NCBI GenBank assembly: GCA_016709665.1
Contig: JADJMI010000023.1
Location: forward strand, 1 to 28,594
Length of the DNA stretch: 28,594 nucleotides
From: Betaproteobacteria bacterium
GTDB taxonomy: Bacteria; Pseudomonadota; Gammaproteobacteria; Burkholderiales; Usitatibacteraceae
Direction of reading: 5' to 3'
This document shows, in pieces, positions 1-9,146 of the stretch. The stretch's first letter is position 1. Every line of letters starts with the position of its first letter. Both the position numbers and the translations under genes were made by a program. The notes beneath the pieces are model-generated. The model was given only the letters and a program-made list of their open reading frames with translations. It ran no database searches and had not been told where the DNA came from.

Positions 1-32
1 AGTTCATGGATTCCAATCAACCGGGAGGTCCC

Positions 33-966
33 ATGATTCTCATCTCCGGCCGGCTCGCGACACGGGTGTGCGTCGGGCTTCTGCTCCTTTTCGCCATGGC
101 TCGCGCGGCGCTCGCCGCCGACCCCCTCGTCGACCCGGCCTGGGTCGTCGCCCGCATCGGCAAGCCCGGCATCGTCTTCGTGGACCTGCAGCCGTCCAAG
201 GCCTACATGGATGCCCACATCCCCGGCGCGGTCAACACCAGCTACGCCAAGGACGGCTGGCGCGCGGAGCGCAAGGCCGACAAGGTGCCGGACATGCTCC
301 CGGAGGACCTGGGCCCGCTCCAGGCGATGATCGGGACTCGGCTCGGCATCGACAACGCCACCCACGTCGTGATCGTGCCCCAGGGAGAGACGCCGGCCGA
401 CGTGAGCCAGGCGACGCGCCTTTACTGGACGTTCAAGGTCATCGGCCACGACCAGGTCTCGCTCCTGAACGGCGGAATGGCCGCGTACATGGAAGACGAC
501 AAGAACCCGATCCAGCAGGGCATCATCAAGGCCGCGCCGAAGTCGTTCAAGGCGAGCCTGCGCAAGGACATGATCGTCACCCTGGAGGACGTGAAGAAGG
601 CCCGCGCGGCCGGCGTGGTCCTCGTCGACGGGCGGCCGGACGACCAGTACGTCGGCATCGCGAAGCACCCGAAGGCCACCGTCGCAGGAACGATCGGCGG
701 GGCGAAGAGCGTTCCCTACTACTGGACGATGAACGGCACGCAGTTCCGCAGCCGGGAGCACCAGGAGAAGCTCTTCCGCCATGCCGGCGCACCGACCGGC
801 GGCGAACAGATCGCGTTCTGCAACACCGGGCAGTTCGCATCCGTGCCCTGGTTCGTCGCCAGCGAGCTGTTCGGCAACAAGCAGGCGAAGCTCTACGACG
901 GCCCGATGGTCGAACACACGATGCTCAAGGCCGAGGGCGTCGAGAGGGAAGATCCCGCTCGACTGA
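33..966 (+). CDS. Periplasmic tandem-rhodanese sulfurtransferase
   Basis: Predicted exported two-domain rhodanese (SseA-like), which would move sulfane sulfur between thiosulfate or persulfide donors and acceptors in the periplasm. A Sec signal peptide spans residues 1-28, with cleavage after ALA. The first rhodanese fold (about 30-155) lacks an active-site Cys. The second (about 180-305) carries the loop FCNTGQFAS with Cys263, followed by YDGPMVEH, which is close to the YDGAMVEW of the rhodanese lipoprotein encoded at 7341-8833. I chose ATG 33 over ATG 6 because GGAGG at 24-28 sits 4 nt upstream and the signal peptide then starts cleanly. The natural end VERE-IPLD-stop at 964-966 needs removal of one extra base near 955. 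Without that the frame runs on as arginine-rich nonsense to 1553. The histidine kinase follows on the same strand. The exact donor and acceptor are unknown. Confidence 0.85.
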
Positions 967-1005
967 GGCGGGGCGCGCCGCGCCGCGCGTCCGCCGGGAC
1001 GTCCC

Positions 1006-2503
1006 ATGGGAATCATGCATCTTGCCGCAGGGCCCGGGGAACAGCCCGATGGGCGTGGGTCGACGAGCGGCGCGCCGGCGCTTCGCTTGACGGGCCTCGC
1101 ACCGGTCATCGCCGCCGCGGCGGGCGCGACGGCCGCCGGGGCCATCGCCATCCAGGCGGCCCTGGGCGATCCGGCGCTCTCGCCGGTCGTCCTCGCGGCC
1201 GTGGCCGTCCTGGTGCTCGCCCTCTCCTTCACCGTCTACGCCTACGCGCGCGGCATGGCGGCCTTCCGCGAAGCCGTCCACCGCGTCGGGGACGGCTCCC
1301 TCAGGCGCATGCGGCTGCCCCCGGCCTCGCGCCCGCTGATGGGCGAGCTCGCCGACGAGTTCGACACGCTGGCACGACACCTGTCCACCCTCTTCGGCGA
1401 GATGGAGCAGGCGCAGCTGTCCATCATCACCGAGCGCAACCGCCACGAGGCGATCCTGCAGGGGCTTCCCGGCGCACTGCTCGTGGTCGACGACGACCTG
1501 CGGGTCACGCTGAGCAACCAGAAGGCCGAGCAGCTTTTCGGGCTGCCGGGTGACGCGCTCGAAGGGGCCGGCGTCTTCGATCTGTTGCGCGTGGACACGG
1601 CCGGCCGCGACCTGATCCGCGACGCCTTCCTGAACGAGGAGCAGGTGACGAACCGCGTGCTCCCGCTCACCGTGGGCGAGCGCCTGCACCATGTCTCCCT
1701 CAACATGACGTTCTTCAGCCTTTCGCCCCGGCAGGCGCAGGCTTGCGCCGCGATCATCCCTGCAGGACATCACCGACTGGAAGCGCCTGGAGGACATGAC
1801 GCGGCAGGCCGAGAAGCTGGTGGCCATGGGCCAGCTCGCGGCCGGGGTGGCACACGAGCTCAACACGCCGCTGGGCACGATCCTCGGCTACGCGCGACTG
1901 CTCGACGAGGGGAAAGCCGATGCCTCGCGGCGCGCCGAGTACGCAGGCGCCATCCAGCAGGAGGCGAAGCGTTGCGCGCGCATCGTGGACCAGTTGCTCG
2001 CCTACGCGCGGCGCGACGCCTGTCACGCGGAAACCTGCGACGTCAACGCCCTCATCCGCGAGACCGTCGAGGCCGTCTCCCAGTGCCAGGGGGAACGCCA
2101 CTGCGTGCGGGTCGAAGCCGATGTGGAGGGCTTCCTGCCCGTACGGGGCGCCCAGGGCCAGATCGACATCGTGCTCGTCAACGTCATGGTAAACGCGGTG
2201 CAGGCCGCCGCCGGCCGTCCCGAGCCGTGGGTGCGCGTCTCCTCGCGCGCCGACGGCGAGCGGGCCACCGTCAGCATCACCGACAACGGACCCGGGGTTC
2301 CCCGCGAGATCTGCGGCAAGATCTTCGATCCGTTCTTCACGACGAAGGCCGGCGGCACCGGCACCGGCCTGGGCCTCGCGATCAGCCACTCGCTCGTGAC
2401 GCGCATCGGCGGCAGCATCCGGTGCGACCCGGATTGGCGGGACGGCGCGCGCTTCGAGATCGTCCTGCCGCTCGCGACGCCGGAGGGCGCCGAATGCCGC
2501 TAG
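1006..2503 (+). CDS. Membrane sensor histidine kinase, NtrB/AtoS type (one frameshift)
   Basis: Sensor kinase of a two-component pair with the downstream NtrC-type activator. Two hydrophobic segments (about residues 29-49 and 59-80) enclose only a short loop, so any periplasmic sensing domain is minimal. A HAMP-like stretch and a PAS domain (about 140-255) follow. The kinase core starts with the H-box AAGVAHELNTPLG (phospho-His about 283), then the N-box NVMVNAVQA, the G1 box DNGPGVP and the G2 box GTGTGLGLAIS. One extra C in the CCC run at 1758-1760 breaks the frame. Removing it gives a seamless AAIILQDITDWKRLED, the usual PAS-to-kinase linker. Restored length is about 498 residues. The stop overlaps the regulator's start by 10 nt, so translation is probably coupled. 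The signal is unknown; the neighbourhood suggests sulfur compounds or redox state. Confidence 0.88.
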
Positions 2504-3863
2504 GCACCCTCCCGGACAGGATCCTCATCGTCGAGGACGACGAGCCGATGCGGCGCATGATTCGCGAGGTGCTCGCGCCTCCCGGCGCCGAGGTGCACGA
2601 GGCGCAAAGCTCCCAGGGCGCGCTCGATTACCTGGAGAAAGTCGACGTCGCCGTCGTGGTGACCGACCTGCGCATGCCCCGCATCGGCGGCCTTGACGTG
2701 CTCCAGTTCGCCCGGCGGCGCAACGCGCTCACCCAGGTGATCCTCCTCACCGGGCACGCGACGGTGGAATCGGCCGTCGATGCGCTCAAGGGCGGCGCGT
2801 ACGACTACCTGCGCAAGCCCTTCGAGCCGGACGAGTTGCGGCACGCGGTCGACCGCGCCCTGGAGCACTACCGCCTCAACCGCGAGAACGTGCAGCTGCG
2901 CGAGGCCAACAGCGCCTACGCCGATCTCGACGGGCTCATCGGGAAGAACCCCGCGATCGAGCAGGTGAGGCGGATGGTGCGCGCCTGCGCCGGGTACGAC
3001 TGCTGCGTGCTCATCACCGGGGAATCGGGAACGGGCAAGGAGGTGGTGGCGCACCAGATCCACCTGCAAAGCGAGCGGCGCGACGCCCGGTTCATCGCGG
3101 TCAACTGCGCCGCGATCCCGGAGGAGAACGTCATCGAGAGCGAACTGTTCGGCTACAAGCGCGGCGCCTTCACCGGCGCCAACTCAGACAAGCTCGGCAA
3201 GTTCGCCGCCGCCGACAAGGGCACGATCTTCCTCGACGAGATCAACAACGCCTCGCCCGCCTTCCAGGCGAAGCTGCTGCGCGTCATCCAGGACGGCACC
3301 TATTTCCGGGTGGGCGACACGGAACAGCGCCATGCGGACGTGCGCCTCATCGCCGCGACGAACCGGCCCCTTCCCGGGCTCGTGGAGAGCGGCGCGTTCC
3401 GGATGGACCTGTACTACCGCCTGCGCATCGTCGAGATCGTCCTTCCGCCGCTGCGCGAGCGAAGGAACGACATCCCGCTGCTGGCGAACTACTTCTGGCC
3501 CGGCACTCGGCGCGGCTGCGCAAGCCCTGCAAGGGGATCGCCACGCGCGCGCTCGGCAGCCTGATGCGCCACAACTGGCCGGGCAACGCGCGGGAGCTGG
3601 AGAACGCCATCCAGTCGATGCTCATCCTGAGCGAGACCGACATGCTCGACATCGACGTGCTCCCGCCCGGCATCGAGCGCGAGGGGGCGGGCTCGAGCCG
3701 CGCCGTCGAGATGATGGAGCCGCAGAGCCTCGAGGAGATCGAGGCCTACTTCATCGCGAAGACGCTGCGGGAAACCCAGGGAAACCGCGCCACCGCCGCG
3801 GAGATCCTCGGCATCGACAAGTCCACGCTCTGGCGCAAGATCAAGCGCTACGGGCTGGAGTGA
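2494..3863 (+). CDS. NtrC-family sigma-54-dependent response regulator (one frameshift)
   Basis: Activator of sigma-54 RNA polymerase. The receiver domain (about 1-125) has acidic pocket residues in VEDDEP and phospho-acceptor Asp58 in VVTDLRMP. The AAA+ domain has Walker A GESGTGKE (176-183), the sigma-54-contacting GAFTGA loop (224-229) and Walker B GTIFLDEI. A C-terminal Fis-type helix-turn-helix ends in GNRATAAEILGIDKSTLWRKI. One C is missing at about 3495/3496. Restoring it turns FWPGTRRG into FLARHSARLRKPCKG and joins both halves (about 456 residues). GAFTGA is intact, so it should work with sigma-54, and three sigma-54-type promoters lie within 7 kb downstream in this window. These are the natural targets by position, though that assignment is inference. 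Confidence 0.92.
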
Positions 3864-3889
3864 GGTCGGCCACCCCACCCCGGGCCCTT

Positions 3890-3905
3890 CCCGCGCCGGC
3901 GCGGG
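3890..3905. terminator. GC palindrome between convergent genes, possible bidirectional terminator
   Basis: A perfect 16-bp palindrome CCCGCGCCGGCGCGGG lies between the regulator stop (3863) and the porin stop (3909, minus strand). No T tract follows on either strand, so intrinsic termination is only a guess based on position. Confidence 0.35.
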
Positions 3906-3908
3906 TTC

Positions 3909-5099
3909 TCAGAAGATGAACTGCAGCCCCGCCGTGATCTGCTTGTAGTCGCGTTGCGTGGGGTCGGTCGGGTTCTGCAGGTCGAACTTGACGTCGGCGT
4001 ACTCGAAGCTGAGCTTGAGGAGTTGTCCGTCGATGAGGTAGTGGAAGCCGGCACTGCGCCACTTCTGGTCCCGGAATCCCGTGGGCAGGTTGTATTCCGA
4101 ACGCTCGTAGCGCCCGAACACCTGCACGCGCCCCGGCCCGATCTTCTTCGGGAACAGGTAGCCGCCCTTCACGTAGTAGCCCTCCAGGTCCGTGCTCGCC
4201 GGCAGGCTCGGATCCGGCGACAGGCCCGAGTGCACCTTGTCCGTGTCGTACTTCATGTACGCGCCGGAGGCGGTGAACGTCCCCGCGGCGGTGGGCTGCT
4301 CCCAGAAGACGTCGGCCGTCCACGCCTTGTAGTCCTTGGGATCGGTCTTGCCGATGTAGTCGCCGTAGGCGACGTCCTTCTGGAAATCGTAGCCCAGGCC
4401 GAACGTGAGGACCTTGCGCGTGCCCAGGTACGTGCCCCGGTAGCCGAACTCGTATTCCGGATCGAGCAGGCTCAGGTGAACCCGCGCGGTCACCCGAGGC
4501 GAGTCCTTCACCACTTCATCGCCCTCGCGACCGTCGGCCATCATCAGGCGGTAGGAGAACTTGCCGTCGGCGAGATTGCCCCACATGGCGACGCCGGTGT
4601 CCCGGCTCCCGCCCCAGGGCGTGTAAGCGAGGGCGTCCGCGCGGTCGAGCGTGAGGGGATCGAAGCAGGCCTCGAGGTTCTCGCGCGTGAACGTGTTCTT
4701 GCCGCGCCCGACGATGAAGCGCATCTCGTCGCGGTAGTCGATCGTGACGTAGGCATCCCGGAAGAAGACGCTCTTGTCGTCCTTCGTGTACTTGCTGTCG
4801 CCGGGCGCGTCGAGGTTCGCGTAGAAGCCCACGAGGTCGTTGTACTGGCCGGAGAACGTGAGGCGGTTGCGGCGCAGGAAGAAGTCCGTGGAACTCCCGT
4901 CGTCGGTCGGCGAGCTGTAGCCGTGGTACTGGCCCCAGGTCTGCATCGAGTAGTTGAAGTTGAGATTGCCTTCCTTGCCGAAGGGAATCGTCGGGCCGGC
5001 GACCGCCGTGCCGGCGAAGCCCGCGAGCAGGAGCGCGCCGGCGACGGCAGCGTGGACTCGCCGCCGGGCGGAGGGGATAGCGTCGTGGGGGTTGCGCAT
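3909..5099 (-). CDS. Outer-membrane porin, Porin_O_P-like beta-barrel
   Basis: Predicted outer-membrane channel of about 396 residues. A signal peptide ends at GTAVA before GPTIPFGKEG. The rest is an aromatic, alternating beta-strand sequence with strand-turn features such as FFLRRNRLTFSG, VGFYANLDAPGDSKY, FRDAYVTIDYR and YVKGGYLFPKK. It ends in the C-terminal aromatic signature LQFIF needed for barrel assembly. The barrel pattern resembles phosphate/anion-selective OprO/OprP porins. I prefer ATG 5099 because AGGCGG lies 8 nt upstream; ATG 5105 and 5135 are in frame, but 5135 overlaps the cytochrome gene. It is the last gene of operon A, 22 nt after the triheme cytochrome. It may be a solute channel for sulfur or selenium oxyanions, or the barrel of a porin-cytochrome conduit. 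Sequence alone cannot choose. Confidence 0.82.
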   Translation of the reverse strand: MRNPHDAIPSARRRVHAAVAGALLLAGFAGTAVAGPTIPFGKEGNLNFNYSMQTWGQYHGYSSPTDDGSSTDFFLRRNRLTFSGQYNDLVGFYANLDAPGDSKYTKDDKSVFFRDAYVTIDYRDEMRFIVGRGKNTFTRENLEACFDPLTLDRADALAYTPWGGSRDTGVAMWGNLADGKFSYRLMMADGREGDEVVKDSPRVTARVHLSLLDPEYEFGYRGTYLGTRKVLTFGLGYDFQKDVAYGDYIGKTDPKDYKAWTADVFWEQPTAAGTFTASGAYMKYDTDKVHSGLSPDPSLPASTDLEGYYVKGGYLFPKKIGPGRVQVFGRYERSEYNLPTGFRDQKWRSAGFHYLIDGQLLKLSFEYADVKFDLQNPTDPTQRDYKQITAGLQFIF

Positions 5100-5121
5100 G
5101 CGCATTTCCGCCTGAACGGGT

Positions 5122-5639
5122 TCACTTCTTGGCATAGGCCTTCGTGAGATCGGCGAGGTTGCCCGACTTGTGGCAACCCGCGCAGAGCTCCTCGGCCTTC
5201 GTCCTGGGGTTGCCCACGAGGTCCGCGTGCGCGAGTTCCTTCTTGATCAGGCGCGCGTTGCCCTTGTGGCAGCCGATGCAGGAGGGCGGGGGGAGTTGTC
5301 GACGCTGCGGTGGTCGTTGTGCCACGCCTCGTTGGGCGGCGCCTTGGCGCGCGTGCCGTTGTGGCACTTGAAGCAGGAGGACGTGCCCATGCCGCAGGCG
5401 TTGGCCTCCGCGATCGGGGAGACCGCACGCATCGCGTTGCGCACGTCGGCCAGGGCTTCGGCGCCCCAACCGGCGGGCGCCTGCGCCACCGGGACGACGA
5501 GGTCCGTCCGCTCGGGACTCGATGCGGCGAACGACCACAGCACCGCGATGGCCACCGCGCCGAGCGTGCCGGCCGCGATGCGCAAGGTGCCGCGCGCCAT
5601 CGCGCGCAGCCTGTCGACCCAGCTTCTGCGATCCTTCAT
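5122..5639 (-). CDS. Membrane-anchored triheme cytochrome c (one frameshift)
   Basis: Electron carrier of about 172 residues. An N-terminal hydrophobic anchor or uncleaved signal (about 20-40) precedes a periplasmic part with three CxxCH haem motifs: CFKCH (89-93), CIGCH (121-125) and CAGCH (153-157). The regular spacing of about 32 residues and the following CHK/CHN pattern suggest a small chain-like multihaem fold. One G is missing from the G run at 5288-5293 on the plus strand. Restoring it gives DNSPPPSCIGCH and joins the halves. The start ATG overlaps the upstream stop as ATGA, with GAGGAGAG just before. It sits between a small CxC protein and the porin in operon A, so it probably shuttles electrons across the periplasm. 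Partner identity is inference. Confidence 0.85.
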
Positions 5640-5938
5640 TTTTCGTCTCTCCTCTTCCTGGAATCAACCGGATCGACCGCGGAGGACTTCTGCGCCGCCG
5701 CCATCGCCGCCTCGATCTCGCTCTCGCTCACCGGGTTCTCGCAGACGCAGATCCGGCCGCTGCCCTTGAACTTGAGGCGTCGGCGGGGCTCGGCCGGCGC
5801 CTCGGCGCCCGCGGAAGCCTTGGTCGCGGGCTTGTCCGCTTCCGCCGCGGCCTTTTCCGACGGCGCCGCGGCAAGCACGTGCGGCGGTGCCATGGCGATC
5901 ACCAGCCACGTGACGATTCCCCATCCGCCGATCTTCAA
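5636..5938 (-). CDS. Small secreted protein with a CxC motif
   Basis: A 100-residue protein I cannot assign to a family. The TTG start at 5938 is supported by GGAGG 5 nt upstream. A signal peptide runs to about residue 23 (VLA before AAPSEK). The middle is Ala/Glu/Pro/Lys rich and probably disordered. The C-terminal part has GSGRICVCENPVSESE, with two cysteines spaced CxC, then a charged tail. It is the first gene of operon A behind a sigma-54-type promoter and overlaps the triheme cytochrome start by 4 nt. A CxC pair could bind metal or haem iron, or carry sulfur, but nothing here proves that. The small periplasmic protein in Geobacter ext clusters occupies a comparable position. Confidence 0.7.
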   Translation of the reverse strand: MKIGGWGIVTWLVIAMAPPHVLAAAPSEKAAAEADKPATKASAGAEAPAEPRRRLKFKGSGRICVCENPVSESEIEAAMAAAQKSSAVDPVDSRKRRDEK

Positions 5939-5976
5939 GTTCGCCTCCGGGCTGGTCTTGTACTCGGATGCTGATC

Positions 5977-5992
5977 AGCACGTTGCATGCCA
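5977..5992 (-). promoter_or_regulatory. Sigma-54 promoter of operon A
   Basis: The minus strand reads TGGCATGCAACGTGCT, against the sigma-54 consensus TGGCACGNNNNTTGCW. The invariant GG and GC are separated by exactly 10 nt, with one mismatch in the -24 box and one in the -12 box. The expected start of transcription is near 5966, leaving a leader of about 28 nt before the TTG start at 5938. Confidence 0.82.
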
Positions 5993-6046
5993 GTGCGCAG
6001 GCGCCTTGAAAATCATGTGCTTACCGGCGAAGACCTCGGCCATGCC

Positions 6047-6089
6047 ATTGCAATACCGCCGCGCGTCCCGGAGGGCTTTCAATTTGCAA
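6047..6089. promoter_or_regulatory. Two TTGCAA palindromes upstream of promoter A (candidate activator sites)
   Basis: ATTGCAAT is at 6047-6054 and TTGCAA (in AATTTGCAAC) at 6084-6089. Their centres lie 72 and 108 bp upstream of the -12 GC of promoter A. Promoter B has equivalent sites at 73 and 110 bp. The second site is within, or next to, the last codons of the pentaheme cytochrome gene, so part of its sequence is constrained by coding. Confidence 0.6.
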
Positions 6090-7344
6090 CCCCCTCAACC
6101 CGCGCGCCATCGGCTTGCGGCACGGCCAGATCGATCTCGGCGAGCCGGTATCGCGTGGCGCCTGCGCGCGCCAGCGCCTCCTCGAGTTGGCCGCGGGTCT
6201 CGGCGTCGAGGTCCGTTCGACGCTGGTGAACGTCGCGGAAGAAGCGCTCGTAGTGTTCCGCAGGGGCCACTTCGGTTCGCAGCACCACGCGCCACGCGCC
6301 CGGCGGCACCTTCACGTCGAAGTTGAGCTCGTGGCGCCCGTCGGGCGGCAGGCGGGTGTCGGACACCTCGTTCGCGAGCGCGACGTCGACCGTGCGCCCG
6401 ATGACATGGTGTCCGACGAGCACGTGCATCCCCGGACCGATCAGGTAGGCGTTCACGAGGATCTTGGGCACCACATAGGTGGGCAGGTAGTGGCCCGCGC
6501 CGCGATTGGCCAGCGTCACGGTGACGTTGATGCGGCCGGCATCGACCCGCTGCACGCGCAACTCGCGGTGGAGCGCCTGTCGCGTCATCTCGGGATCGTG
6601 GATGCCACGCCACAGGTGGCGACGTTCGGGCATGTGGCATCCCTGGCAGTGCCTTCCCTCGCGGGCATGGCGGCTGCCGCGCCATTCCTCGTAGGTGTTC
6701 TCGAGGAGCTTGCCGTTGACGCGGCGACCCTCGGGCGGGAACTGGTGGCAGGTGGCGCAGAAACGGCTGTCCGAGAAGGCGGCGTTGCGCGTTGCGCCAC
6801 CGTGGGGAAGGCGGGTGCCGGGAGCCGCCTCCGGCGATCCGGGCCGACGCTCCGGCCCGTATCGCTGGTGCGCCCGCACGTGGCAGGCGGCGCAGACGAG
6901 CCCTTGCCGATGCAAGTCCGGCGGAACCCACGCCGGCGGTTCGGTGGCGGGCGCATTGGGCCAGCCGCGTTCGCGCGCCGCGAGGGCCTTCTGCTCGGCG
7001 AGCGGCGCGTGGCAGCGCAGGCAATCGTTGCCCTGGGACTGGTCGAACGTGTGAAGTTGCCACGCGAGCCCCGGCCCGAAGGCGCGGCTGTGCAGGCTCG
7101 TGCGCCAATCCACCAGTTGCACGGTATGGCACAGGCCGCAACGGGCGGGATCGAGCGAGGCTTCGTCGGGGGCGTGCGTGGCGGGTGGCGTTCCCTGCGG
7201 CGCGATCGGCGAGGCCCAGTGCCGTGCGAGGAACTGCCCGATCGCCTCGTCGCTCACGCGACCGGCGTGATGCCGGTACCCCGCCCACAGGGCAAGGCCG
7301 GCAAGGATGGCGAGCGCCACCCCTGCCGCCAATCGGAACCTCAA
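6079..7344 (-). CDS. Membrane-anchored pentaheme cytochrome c
   Basis: A 421-residue multihaem cytochrome with an unbroken frame. The N-terminal anchor spans about 5-22 (AAGVALAILAGLALWAGY). Five CxxCH motifs follow: CGLCH (69-73), CLRCH (108-112), CAACH (151-155), CATCH (196-200) and CQGCH (233-237). Residues from about 245 to 421 carry no haem and look beta-rich (VTVTLANRGAGHYLPTY), possibly an Ig-like docking domain. The start is TTG 7344, which overlaps the TGA of the rhodanese lipoprotein gene (TTGA), so translation is probably coupled. The frame open further upstream only shadows that gene. It is the second gene of operon B. A role in passing electrons between membrane and periplasm is inferred from haem content and anchoring. 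Confidence 0.88.
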   Translation of the reverse strand: MRFRLAAGVALAILAGLALWAGYRHHAGRVSDEAIGQFLARHWASPIAPQGTPPATHAPDEASLDPARCGLCHTVQLVDWRTSLHSRAFGPGLAWQLHTFDQSQGNDCLRCHAPLAEQKALAARERGWPNAPATEPPAWVPPDLHRQGLVCAACHVRAHQRYGPERRPGSPEAAPGTRLPHGGATRNAAFSDSRFCATCHQFPPEGRRVNGKLLENTYEEWRGSRHAREGRHCQGCHMPERRHLWRGIHDPEMTRQALHRELRVQRVDAGRINVTVTLANRGAGHYLPTYVVPKILVNAYLIGPGMHVLVGHHVIGRTVDVALANEVSDTRLPPDGRHELNFDVKVPPGAWRVVLRTEVAPAEHYERFFRDVHQRRTDLDAETRGQLEEALARAGATRYRLAEIDLAVPQADGARVEGVAN

Positions 7345-8833
7345 CCGCAGGGGTTGCCCCCGGTGCCGGTTCCCGTGCCCGCGGTACCGCCGCCGGGCTG
7401 GCCGCGCTTGTAGAGCTGGTCTTCCAGGATGATCTTGTTGGCGTGCACCGCGTAGGGATCGACGATCTTGCGCGGGGTCACGAGCGTCGGGCTGGTGGCC
7501 GGACGGAAGAACGACTTCACGTCGGTGCGCCAGGGCGAGTCGGCCGGCAGGATCACCCGGCCCGAGTTGTCGGGCAGGTTGGACAACGAGTTCCACTCGA
7601 CCATCGCGCCGTCGTAGAAGCGAACGGGCAGGCCCAGGATGCCGGCGGACGCGAAGCCCGTGATCATCGCGCGGAAGGTCGTCTCGCAGTAGGAGTAGAT
7701 CACGTCACCGGGCTGGTAGGCGCCGCCTTGCCCGACGCCGTTGTACGTCCCGTCCACGAAGCGGTAGCCGGCCGCGTCGCTCCCGCCGTTCAGGTAGTTC
7801 TGCAGGGTCGCCTTGGGCTTGTAGGAGAAGCCCTTGGTCGAATCGAGCAGGTTGGTGAACTGCAGCTGCAGGGTGCCTCGCGGGTGCCCCTGTCGCGAAC
7901 CGAGTTCTGGAAGGTGCGCATGTAGTCGTAGCCGGCGGGCGCGTTGCAGATGGAGCTGCCGCAGGCGACGAACCCGGAATCGCCGGACTCGAGGCGCTCG
8001 CCGGCGCTGAACTGGCCGACGCTGCGCGCATCCCAGATCATGATGCCGTCTTCCTTCACCGCCGTGTCGTTGGCGGGAAGGACGGCCATCAGGTCCTCGA
8101 AGGTCGCCTGCAGCGCGGTGTTGTCCGTGAGGAGGGTGCGCACGCCGATGAGGCCGGAACTGGGCGCCGTGCTGGCCGTGGCCGTGAAGTCGGCGGCGAC
8201 CATGCCGTTGCCGTTGATCCACTGGTTGCCGCCGTTGAGCACCGACACGTTCCGCTTTTCCACGCCCCAGTAGCGCAACGCATACCAGCAGCGCCCCTGC
8301 GCCATGGCGTTCCCGGTGCTCCCGGTTCCCTGGGCGCACACGAACATGTCGTTGTGCGGGTCCATGTTGTATTTCTTGAACAGCGCATCCATGGTCGGCC
8401 CGTCGGGCACCATGCTCGGCGTCTCGATCACGCCGTTGATCCGGGACTGGGTCCACTCCGAGGAAGGCGAGAGGTAGGTGAAGACCGTCGCGTTGTTCGG
8501 CTTGATGTACTCGGCGCCGGTCGGGCCCACGGTGGCCTGGAAGATGATCAGCTTGCCGGCGACGCCCGCGGGACGGTTCGTGTTCCAGTCGGCGATCCAG
8601 CGCTTGAGCGTGCTCGCGGTGATGAGCCCGTTCAGGTTCTCGTTGTAGTCGTCCGCGGAAGCCTGTGCGATTTCCTGGGGCGTGTTCACGGTGATCTTCG
8701 CGACGCTGCCGTACGAGGTATCCTCGCCGCCGCCGCCGCCGCACGCGCCCAACGCAAAGCAGGCGGCCACGGCGAGCGAAGCCCCGGGATGGAGCCTTCC
8801 CTTCGGAAGGCCGCTGGAATCCTGACTGTTCAT
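7341..8833 (-). CDS. Rhodanese-like lipoprotein (one frameshift)
   Basis: A 497-residue lipoprotein with lipobox LGAC (Cys31) after a short hydrophobic signal, then a glycine run. The body has rhodanese features: FTYLSPSSEW, an aromatic/Gly region with VSVLNGGNQWI, GIMIWDARS, and the active-site-like loop YSYCETTFRA followed by LPVRFYDGAMVEW. A Gly/Thr-rich tail ends NPCG. One C is missing at about 7876-7877. Restoring it joins RDRGTRE to GTLQLQFTNLLDSTKG. ATG 8833 has GGAGG 7 nt upstream. It is the first gene of operon B, behind a sigma-54-type promoter. ExtH of Geobacter conduit clusters is, as I recall, also a rhodanese-family lipoprotein. Whether this one transfers sulfur or is structural is open. 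Confidence 0.83.
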
Positions 8834-8885
8834 GTTCTTTCCTCCTTCACGCTGGACCGATCGGTGAACTGGCCGGCTCATCCAA

Positions 8886-8901
8886 AGCACGGAGCGTGCC
8901 G
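8886..8901 (-). promoter_or_regulatory. Sigma-54 promoter of operon B
   Basis: The minus strand reads CGGCACGCTCCGTGCT. GGCACG matches the -24 box exactly and GTGCT the -12 box with one mismatch; the GG and GC are 10 nt apart. The expected start of transcription is near 8875, about 42 nt before ATG 8833. Confidence 0.85.
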
Positions 8902-8955
8902 ATCACCGAACCACTGCGAAAACAAGGGCTTGCCGGCAGCCGCCGGCTTGGCGGC

Positions 8956-9045
8956 ATTGCACAATTCCGCGCCAGGCCTCGCGAGGCGCTCATTTTGCAA
9001 AGTCCCGCGACACCGACCGTCGCGCCGCAGGCCCCGTTGCAAATT
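8956..9045. promoter_or_regulatory. Three TTGCAA-type palindromes (candidate activator sites)
   Basis: ATTGCACAAT is at 8956-8965, TTTGCAAA at 8994-9001 and GTTGCAAATT at 9036-9045. Their centres lie 73, 110 and 152 bp upstream of the -12 GC of promoter B. The third is identical, in reverse complement, to the 10-bp site at 6081-6090 upstream of promoter A, and lies 121 bp upstream of the -12 GC of promoter C. Spacing and repetition fit enhancer sites for an NtrC-type activator. Confidence 0.65.
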
Positions 9046-9146
9046 CCAACGCCTGCGCACGCGTGCGGGAGCGGATTGCGACATGCAGCCGGGCGTTGCG
9101 GAGCGCCTTCGCAGGGTCACGGGGCAAGACGACCACGGGCGACGAG

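Noticed and set aside
68..1090. 340-codon frame overlapping the first rhodanese gene
   Set aside because: Arg/Pro/Gly-rich shadow; the other frame has the signal peptide and both rhodanese domains.
1750..3500. Programmed frameshifting in the kinase or regulator genes
   Set aside because: No slippery heptamer with downstream structure stands out, and similar breaks occur in unrelated genes across the window, so sequence error is simpler.
3954..5147. Long plus-strand open frame of 397 codons opposite the porin
   Set aside because: Its product is a compositionally biased Val/Arg/Glu-rich sequence typical of antisense frames in GC-rich DNA, while the minus strand has a signal peptide and beta-barrel pattern.
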